From the NCBI GenBank assembly GCA_963965975.1, contig OZ014411.1, positions 6,371,001 through 6,435,000 of the forward strand: 64,000 nucleotides of DNA, written 5' to 3'. Under the pieces are notes generated by a model. That model did not search any database, was not told the origin of the DNA, and worked only from the letters and a program-made list of their open reading frames with translations. A program made the translations under genes and the position numbers. Positions 57,309 through 64,000 of the stretch are shown in pieces; position 1 is the stretch's first letter, and each line of letters begins with the position of its first letter. Source of the stretch: Xestospongia bergquistia (lineage: Eukaryota > Porifera > Demospongiae > Haplosclerida > Petrosiidae).

Positions 57309-58319
57309 ATGGGACAAGCATTAACTAGCTTTTTAGGTAGTCAACAAGAGACGTTTTCAAAAGATGAACTCATATTCTGCCACCCTTTACCAGAACATGT
57401 CGAAATAGAATGTCCAATATGTCTCCAAGTCATGTTATGGGAACCATACCTTGTTTCCTGTTGTGGACACCATTTTTGTGGTCCTTGTATTCAACAAGTA
57501 AAGAAAACAAGTAACTTTTGTCCTCTCTGTAAAACAGCTGACTACCAAGCTATGCCTGATAAAGGACTAGAAAGGATTATCAAAACAATGACAGTAAAGT
57601 GTATGCATCATGCTCAGTCATGCCAATGGGAAGGTGAGTTACAACTATTACCAGACCACCTTTGCCGAAAGAAGAGAGAAGGAGAGTGCCCATATGCTGT
57701 AGTACCATGTGTAAATGAATGTGGTTTTAAAAATGAGAGACGACTATTGGACAAACATGAACTACACGACTGTTCTAAAAGATCTTACAATTGTCGTTAT
57801 TGTGGTTATCGGTCTACATACGAAGATGTAACTTCAAATCATTTGGATATTTGTCTAATGTATCCTGTTCATTGTCCAAATAGATGTTCTCAAACTTTGA
57901 AATTACCACGAAAACGCATAAGATCTCATTTAAACGAGGATTGTCCTCTTGTAGATGTGTCATGTGATTATAAATGGGCTGGATGTTCATGGGAAGGGTT
58001 TCGTCGAGATTTGGAGATCCATTATGAACGAACTATGAATGAACACCTTTTGCTAGTTTCTAAGGAAACGGAATCTTTACAAAATGAAAAAAAGTCATTA
58101 AAGAAGGAAGTCAATGAATTACGAAATGAAAACAAATCATTAAAGAGAGATGTTAGTGAATTACTCATACTTACAAAGAAGGCTGCTTCTGAACTTAGGA
58201 GGCAATCTGATGACATCGAGGGGTTGAAAGTTGATTTGAGGGATTTACGTCAAGTTCCTTTAAGAACTGCTGCAGACAGAAGAGGAAGTTATAACTCACG
58301 TTATCAATCACCGAAATAA
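57309..58319 (+). CDS. TRAF-like protein: RING finger, TRAF-type zinc fingers, coiled coil, no MATH domain
   Basis: This is an intact single-exon gene of 336 codons. The RING (residues 35-74) has all ligands: C35, C38, C52, H54, C57, C60, C71, C74, so ubiquitin-ligase activity is plausible. TRAF-type zinc fingers follow at about 98-240, and a heptad-rich coiled coil at about 247-315 (EKKSLKKEVNELRNENKSL) should drive oligomerisation. The C-terminal MATH/TRAF-C domain of canonical TRAFs is absent. An upstream in-frame Met at 57273 exists, but the start at 57309 is preferred because its context and MGQALTS sequence are kept in the pseudogene, while the upstream codons are not. MGxxxT also fits an N-myristoylation signal. 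AATAAA lies at 58348. It is probably a cytoplasmic or membrane-tethered signalling adaptor; partners are unknown. Confidence 0.92.
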   Translation: MGQALTSFLGSQQETFSKDELIFCHPLPEHVEIECPICLQVMLWEPYLVSCCGHHFCGPCIQQVKKTSNFCPLCKTADYQAMPDKGLERIIKTMTVKCMHHAQSCQWEGELQLLPDHLCRKKREGECPYAVVPCVNECGFKNERRLLDKHELHDCSKRSYNCRYCGYRSTYEDVTSNHLDICLMYPVHCPNRCSQTLKLPRKRIRSHLNEDCPLVDVSCDYKWAGCSWEGFRRDLEIHYERTMNEHLLLVSKETESLQNEKKSLKKEVNELRNENKSLKRDVSELLILTKKAASELRRQSDDIEGLKVDLRDLRQVPLRTAADRRGSYNSRYQSPK

Positions 58320-58347
58320 ATGGATAATTTATTGTAAATCTTTTTAA

Positions 58348-58353
58348 AATAAA
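58348..58353 (+). terminator. Polyadenylation signal of the TRAF-like gene
   Basis: AATAAA lies about 30 bases after the stop codon, a short 3' UTR for an animal gene. Confidence 0.6.
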
Positions 58354-58516
58354 TAAGTGTTGGTATCACAGAATATTTGATTTAACTTTTTTAAAAAGGT
58401 AATTGCCACTAAAAATGGAATTGTCATTATCATTATTTGAAAAATATCTTTGTTACAAATATTACATAATTTTGTATTCAACACAATATATATTATATAC
58501 ATTATCAATGTACACA

Positions 58517-61440
58517 CTAACTGCTAGGATTAATTCTATATATAATAAACTGTAATAAATCACTCTGACTACAAGATAACAATGCAAATTTTAGATCATT
58601 AAATGTGACGTTTTCATTAGAATTAATCCATGTCTTAAATGCATGATAGTATTGCTCTTCATGTAGACTCTCCTTAGACACAATAGAGTTAATAACATGT
58701 TGTTGAAGTCCTAAATATATACAGAATTGTTGGAAATGATCTATTGAAATTCGTTGACAAATATCCAAGACTGCAAACTTATGAGTTCTGTTGTCAAAAT
58801 CTATAATTGTTTTCCATATCCACTCATAATCTGAAAATTAAAAAATAGTCTTTAAAAACAACATTTAATACAATTAGGTAATAAGTATCTACAAGACAAA
58901 AACAATCAATATATGTAACCTGATTTGTAATATGGGACCATTTCTGAAAAGGGACCACTGTTAAATCATCTCAAAATACAGTTTTGTATACATACAGTTT
59001 CTATACACACACAATTATTGATAGTAATTCCATGTATATAATACAGTTTTTGAGGTGTTTTAACAGTGGTCCCTTTTCAGAAATCAGGCCACAAAAAATT
59101 TAGCCAAAAGTGGTACCTTATGCAAATCAGATCACATATATAGATCTCTGTACACAGATAAATATATTGGTAGCAAAGGTAGATGTAATAAAAACATTAG
59201 TATATATAATATGTAAGTCATATATCTAATTCATCAATTCATACACAAAAATATGAAGTATCAGTAAATATAAAAGTGCATGGACAATTTCTAAAAAAGT
59301 AATGATTATGGCAAAGCATTTCAAGCAAGACTATAATAATAAATGGTGGTAAGGAAAAATCTACATAGTAGGTACACAAATGATGTCCTCTGGATTCATT
59401 GCTATGATAGTAATATGAGAATAGCACAATACAGAATACTAGATAAAATGTCAGGTTCTCACTAGAAAAAAGAGGAATGCAATTTGAGGGAATTACAACT
59501 TATGAATTGTTCGTAAGTGGGTGCTATCAATTTCTAGATGTAAAGTCAAATTTGATCCATAGATATACTTAGTGACAAACATCAAGTCATTCCTCGATAT
59601 CACTTATGCTAAATAATGATTAATACAATCCTATTATATCTTTTCTTTATAGCCCTGCCATTCCTACTGTGGTCTTTTATTTGTACATTTATGAAATTTT
59701 AAGAAATTATTATTTACCTGTTTGCATTTTTAATAGCCATGAAGAGTGTGTGTATGTGTAATGTGTGTTCATTTAAAGTAAGTTTATTTTAAGAGTGTTT
59801 GTTTAAAGAAACTAGAAGATGGAGAAGTATTTGAACCAATTCTCAATTGTACATGTACAATACTTCCATTATTAAGACAAGATAGAAAATAACCTACTAT
59901 AGTCTTCATGAATAATAATTACTACTTCAATGTAAATAACTTAAGAGGCTACTTCCAAGATTTTTAAAAATCACTACTTTTAAATGTCAAAGTGATTGAA
60001 GTGAAAATGTAAAGTCATAAATTTCTGTGTAAAATATCTTTAATGTTCTTCTAGTTTTAATCTGGAGCTCAACAAGAATTATACCGTTACTGCATTAATG
60101 CAGTATTAGGCGGTAGTGCATGATATATTTATTTTAGCTTATGCCTTTAAAGTTACTTCTACGTTACATTCATTCTAACCTTCTTTTCTTGGTGTTTGTT
60201 GGTAATATTTCCTTGGAACTTCTTCTCCAGAAGACTGAGTTGGACTAGTATCAGAAAGGTGAACTGTCATATCATCAAGTTCAATACCTGTCAACAAAAA
60301 TCTGTTATCAATGAAGAAATTTTATAACAGAATACAAGTGACTGTGTCTTTTAGGACTCAAGAATAAAGAGGTCAAATCTAACTTTTTCTGTTGATGTCA
60401 TCTCACTCATTTCCAGGTTTATGATATTTTCATAATCATTTAGCCAATACCACATTAAAATTAGTCACATTTCATTAAGTGATCATGTTGTTTATGTTTC
60501 TGAGAGAACATATGGACATATGGCTGTTGTAAACCATCATGTTCATACTGTTGGACTAATAGTAAAAATGTTAAAAGATATAGTTTTGCATGTAACTACA
60601 ATTGTTCATTTATGACGATGAGTATTCTTGATAGGTTTGTTTTGAAAAAAACTAGTCTTGACTGTACTGTATGTTACAAGATTATACCAGTTTAATAGAG
60701 ACAAAATGATGAAGAAGTTCGATGAAAAGCATTTGATTAGTCCTACACAGATCCATGTATACGTAGGAGTAATTTTTATTGACAAGATGTTTCCTTTTGC
60801 CAGAAACATTAGGGAGACAAAACTACATTCTATGATGTATGACTTAAACAATACGTAACCAAATGTAAAAGGTTGATCAACACAAGGATGGAAAACAAAA
60901 TTTCTTTAAATCAAGTCTTGATATTAGGGAAAGAAAGGCAGTTAGGAATGTTAATGCATCACTGTAAAAAATTAAATATAATCAGTATTTATAATGGGCA
61001 TGAAATTAACACTTGTTGCTTACTATTGAGTAATAGAATGCAATAATTATAAAGCATTAAATGTTATACTCCAGCTGCAAAGAGTTATAAAGTGGGAATC
61101 ACTAGTTTTAAAGGAAACTAGGTTGTGTCATCTTAGTAGTTAACATACCATGTTTTAAGGCTAGCTGTACTGCCATTATGTTTTTGTCTTTTATTCCTTG
61201 CAAACAGGTTAAAAGTCTTTTCATTTTGTCTCTTTCGTCTAAGTCTTTTACACTAGGTTCTAACTGCCATTTTTCGATTGTTTGTACAGCACACTGGCGG
61301 AATCTAGCTTTCTCTGGCTCTATACCTTCACTTGCTACCGATATCTTGTATCTGCCTCTGTAATCAAGGCCAAGTCGGGCGTAGAGCTGGGCCCATTTTG
61401 CGCCAATGGCCTCACACAACTCTTGTACGAGAATATCCAT
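58517..61440 (-). CDS. Protein with two death-domain-like modules (three exons)
   Basis: Exons 61440-61149, 60287-60180 and 58830-58517 join in phase 1 throughout and give 237 residues. The first module (residues 1-98, MDILVQELCEAIGAKWAQLY, ARLGLD) has the W-x-x-L-x-x-x-L-G-L signature of death domains. Exon 2 is a short Ser/Thr-rich linker (LSDTSPTQSSGEEVP). Exon 3 encodes a second module (LDICQRISIDHFQQFCIYLG, EEQYYHAFKTWINS) with the six-helix spacing of the death fold. Such tandem modules usually act as cytoplasmic adaptors in apoptosis or NF-kB-type signalling. An in-frame Met at 61458 could extend the start by six residues. The gene converges on the TRAF-like gene at its 3' end and diverges from the gene at 61596 at its 5' end. 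Confidence 0.8.
58831..60179. other. Long intron of the death-domain gene
   Basis: Apart from the inverted repeat I see no coding sequence or RNA gene. Small open frames here are short and AT-biased. Confidence 0.6.
58940..59084. repeat. Inverted repeat (hairpin or small MITE) in a death-domain gene intron
   Basis: Arms 58940-58976 and 59047-59084 are inverted copies, almost perfect over 'tttctgaaaagggaccactg' and its complement, with about 70 bases between. No coding is present. It could be a miniature transposon or form an RNA hairpin in the intron transcript. Confidence 0.75.
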
Positions 61441-61595
61441 GTTTTTAATAATAATCATAGGGGAGGTGCTTCCCCAGGGAGTTCACCCTTCCAAATATGG
61501 CTAACTATTAGTCGACGTGTTGATTCTTCCGTGTCATTTTTTGTCAGTATAATTAACAGACATAAGTGTTTATCAAGTAAAGCAAACGACTTAAG
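61441..61595. promoter_or_regulatory. Probable bidirectional promoter
   Basis: Only about 140-155 bases separate the start codon of the minus-strand death-domain gene from that of the plus-strand gene at 61596, so transcription start sites and promoters must overlap or be shared. The stretch is less AT-rich than nearby introns. I do not see a clear TATA box. Confidence 0.65.
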
Positions 61596-62927
61596 ATGGA
61601 AGCTACCACTCATGAACTGATTTGTAAATTACATTCAGCCTTAAGTGCACTTGAAAAGAAGAGGATGGCTGAATTGTTTGGGGCAGGTAATTTATAATCT
61701 TGTAGTAAACGGTCCATTCTATCGAGATCCTATATTATTATCATTTGATTTCCATGTACTTGTGTGGAAGTTATGACATTGTGTAGCATATAATAGCTTA
61801 GATTTCCTTTAATTACCACAGGTTATCCCACTGAAGACTTGAACGGTGATGCTTGTTTGAGAGTAGTTGCAAAGTTTAGGAAATCTGCCAGGGGTAAACT
61901 CAAAGCTCAAAGTCTTTTAAGGCATTTCCATGCTCACTTTACAATCTCGGAGAAAGATCAAATTGATATTTTAGGTAAGAATGACTTGGTAGATAAAACA
62001 AAATAGATTTCTGAAGTAATAAAATTAGTTGTAGGCTCAATGTGCAAATGTATTTGTAAGTTAACAAGATTTGTTTCCTGGTAATTAAGTGTCTATCATT
62101 GTATCATTGAATGACCTTATTCTCTGATTTTTTCTCTGATGATATATACTGACCGACTAACTTTGTTTTGCATACATATAGATGAAACTATCTCTGAAAA
62201 TGAATGTGCCATGAGATTTTTGGATATTGTTAATATTAAAGCATCATTTCCTATTGGAGCTTTGTACTTAGCTTTACTTGAGTCCTCCAATGAACAGTAC
62301 GGACCTCCTACTCATCATCAATTAGCTTGTGAACTTAAAAGAATCGGTGAGTTCTGACATATGTAATGTACATGTAAACTTAAATAATCATTAGTGTTAT
62401 ATATTTAAATAGTTGTTTATGTTTTTGTAATGCTTTGTTAATATTCCTATTGATTTAAAAATGAAGACATTTGTTATAATAAATGTTAGGTTTGTTGATT
62501 TCATGTGTGTAAATAGCAAAATGGCTAGTAACAACTGTTGTTTTGATGCGACCCACATTTTGTCTTATTTTAAGGATAATGATTCATATATACTAGATAT
62601 GACAATAGTTGTAGTCATGTTAAGTATTGCTTTGTTGTCATATAGTACAAGAAGAAAGTTCTCACATTTCATTGACGATGGTTGATTCCACAAAATCAGC
62701 TGATATAATGGCTGAAAGTCAAGGTAAACTAATAGATAATTTCACTTGGTTATGAAAAATAAGGTTTTAGATAATTTTTAATGTAATATTTTTTATTAAT
62801 AGCTTTGCTTGATATAATTGAGAAACTAAGAGGAATAATGGTGACCCCTGAACAGGCTCAGTCTTTATCTGAGAAATGGGGGATTAGTAAAATCATGGAT
62901 ACAACAGAGCTATCTGAGGTTTGTTGA
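61596..62927 (+). CDS. Five-exon gene of unknown family, possibly helical adaptor
   Basis: Exons 61596-61686, 61822-61974, 62182-62346, 62646-62723 and 62803-62927 all join in phase 1 with clean GT-AG sites and give 203 residues. The protein starts MEATTHELICKLHSALSALE and has helix-prone stretches (SLLRHFHAHFTISEKDQI, FPIGALYLALLESSNEQYG). No signal peptide or membrane segment is seen. I do not recognise the family; the helical composition and the divergent pairing with a death-domain gene make a death-fold adaptor possible but unproven. The last exon runs into a stop (EVC then TGA at 62925-62927), and AATAAA lies at 63107. Alternatively GAG|GTTTGT at 62918 could be a splice donor and the gene would continue. 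Confidence 0.72.
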
Positions 62928-63106
62928 TTTTTTATGATAAGAGTAGTACTGAGTTTGTGAATATAAGAACATGTGGTTCCTGTTTTAATAACCTTGTTAC
63001 ATATATTCAAGTTATCAAAGAAATGTCATTGTACCTTTTGCAGTATTGTTCACTTTCTAAAGAAAGTGTACTTTTAATACTTCTCTCGATACATGTTAAT
63101 CTTTGA

Positions 63107-63112
63107 AATAAA
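63107..63112 (+). terminator. Candidate polyadenylation signal of the five-exon gene
   Basis: AATAAA lies about 180 bases after the proposed stop codon, which supports ending the gene at 62927. Confidence 0.45.
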
Positions 63113-64000
63113 GTGGTAACAATTGCTGTATATTTTTAATAGTCAAAAGTTGCTTTGTGCTACTATGAGTGGTGAACTATTGTGTTAAAAGAATTTTAGC
63201 CGTTATTGACTACTTAGTGATATTTTGTCTTGAATCCATTATATAAGATGCTAATAAATACAAATAATGTACATATATTTGTTATTGTTACAGTTTCAAT
63301 TCTCTAGTTGTATAGAATTTATTAACTGTTTATAATTACTTATTACCTCAAGCTACTATTAATTGTGTCTGAGTTTAGCTAGTACTGTTATAATTGCTTA
63401 AATTCGGATTTGCTATGTTCTTATTTTACAAATAAATATAAGTTGAATGGATGTGACTTAGAAAAGTCACTACGATTAATATACATTAAATCCAAATGAT
63501 TATAAATTTCTAAATTTAGTACACAATCAATAGTGTCACTTCTATTCTAATTACTGGATACAGTTATTGTTGCTAATGTAAATGTTAAAGCCTTCTACAT
63601 GTACTTTGATTCAGTGTGTGAAGTCTCCAATAAAAGAAAAATTCCATCAATTGTGATGCCTATTTTCGTTAATAATGAAATGTTAGTTATAGCAGAAGTC
63701 TCTATGTTGTGTGCTAAACTTATTACCACACCCATTAAGCTATATATGGTATGGTATAATTTCCTGCTAAACACTTCGCCACTACTTTATTCAATATTGC
63801 TTGTGGAATAAGAAGTACTCTTGAAAGGAATTTGTGCAAATATTGCTGTATATAATTTGTGTTTGAGTAAACATGCTGACTCTAAAGAACCAATAATAAG
63901 AATTACAAAGAATAATCAATGGAGTGTCATATAAACAATCCTTAGCAACAGCCAATCAATGAAGAGCAATTGTTAGAAATGTATAATTAGATTTTAATTT
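63113..64000. other. Right-hand end without a recognised gene
   Basis: The DNA is AT-rich. One plus open frame of 70 codons (63599-63811) has no recognisable product and could be chance or a distal exon of the preceding gene. Confidence 0.4.

Noticed and set aside
63599..63811. Plus-strand open frame of 70 codons near the right edge
   Set aside because: It has no recognisable domain and no clear splice acceptor in the right phase, and it lies beyond a polyadenylation signal.
1..64000. CRISPR arrays, bacterial operons, ribosome binding sites
   Set aside because: The DNA is eukaryotic by its introns and domains. Repeats seen are transposon, EGF-cassette or low-complexity repeats, not spaced arrays.

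Overview
The window looks like AT-rich animal nuclear DNA, most likely from a demosponge. Coding exons are short and separated by short GT-AG introns. Calcium-binding EGF exons, an EMI domain, Ig and GCC2/GCC3 modules, a TRAF-type RING protein and death-domain proteins are all present, and the space between genes is full of decayed retrotransposons of marine-invertebrate type. A sponge such as Amphimedon is an inference from style and gene content; no sequence search was done. All exon boundaries were read by eye from splice signals and phase agreement.

Region 1-30 kb, minus strand: two tandem paralogous genes for very large modular surface receptors. Gene B (27540 down to 12329) is complete, with a model of 24 exons and about 2629 residues. 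It reads signal peptide, EMI domain, EGF, a run of ten cbEGF-type exons including a four-exon cassette present twice, two CCP/sushi modules, another EGF, about 1300 residues I do not recognise, two Ig domains, two GCC2/GCC3-type modules, a stalk, one membrane helix and a 94-residue tyrosine-rich tail. Gene A (5656 down past base 1) is the same gene's 5' half and runs off the left edge. Between them, at 6.4-9.35 kb, lies a dead reverse-transcriptase element bounded by a 0.63 kb direct repeat. Both genes share upstream sequence, including fields of degenerate short repeats.

Region 30-54 kb: a mobile-element graveyard. It holds a hAT-like transposase pseudogene, a tyrosine-recombinase (DIRS/Ngaro-type) retroelement interrupted by a nearly intact minus-strand Ty3/gypsy element (213-bp LTRs, perfect 5-bp target duplication), a possible MULE transposase fragment, several gypsy fragments, a long decayed plus-strand gypsy copy, and a short gypsy deletion derivative with 217-bp LTRs.

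Region 54-64 kb: a small signalling-gene neighbourhood. It contains a truncated TRAF-like pseudogene, a broken copy of a cysteine-rich secreted protein, an intact single-exon RING plus TRAF-zinc-finger plus coiled-coil gene, a minus-strand three-exon protein with two death-domain-like modules, and a plus-strand five-exon gene of unknown family that starts about 140-155 bp from the death-domain gene in divergent orientation.

Working idea (inference): a tandem family of recognition or phagocytic-type receptors lies near intracellular adaptors of TRAF and death-fold type. Repeat-rich DNA and symmetric phase-1 exon cassettes at the receptor locus would favour copy-number change. Physical linkage alone does not show that the products work together.
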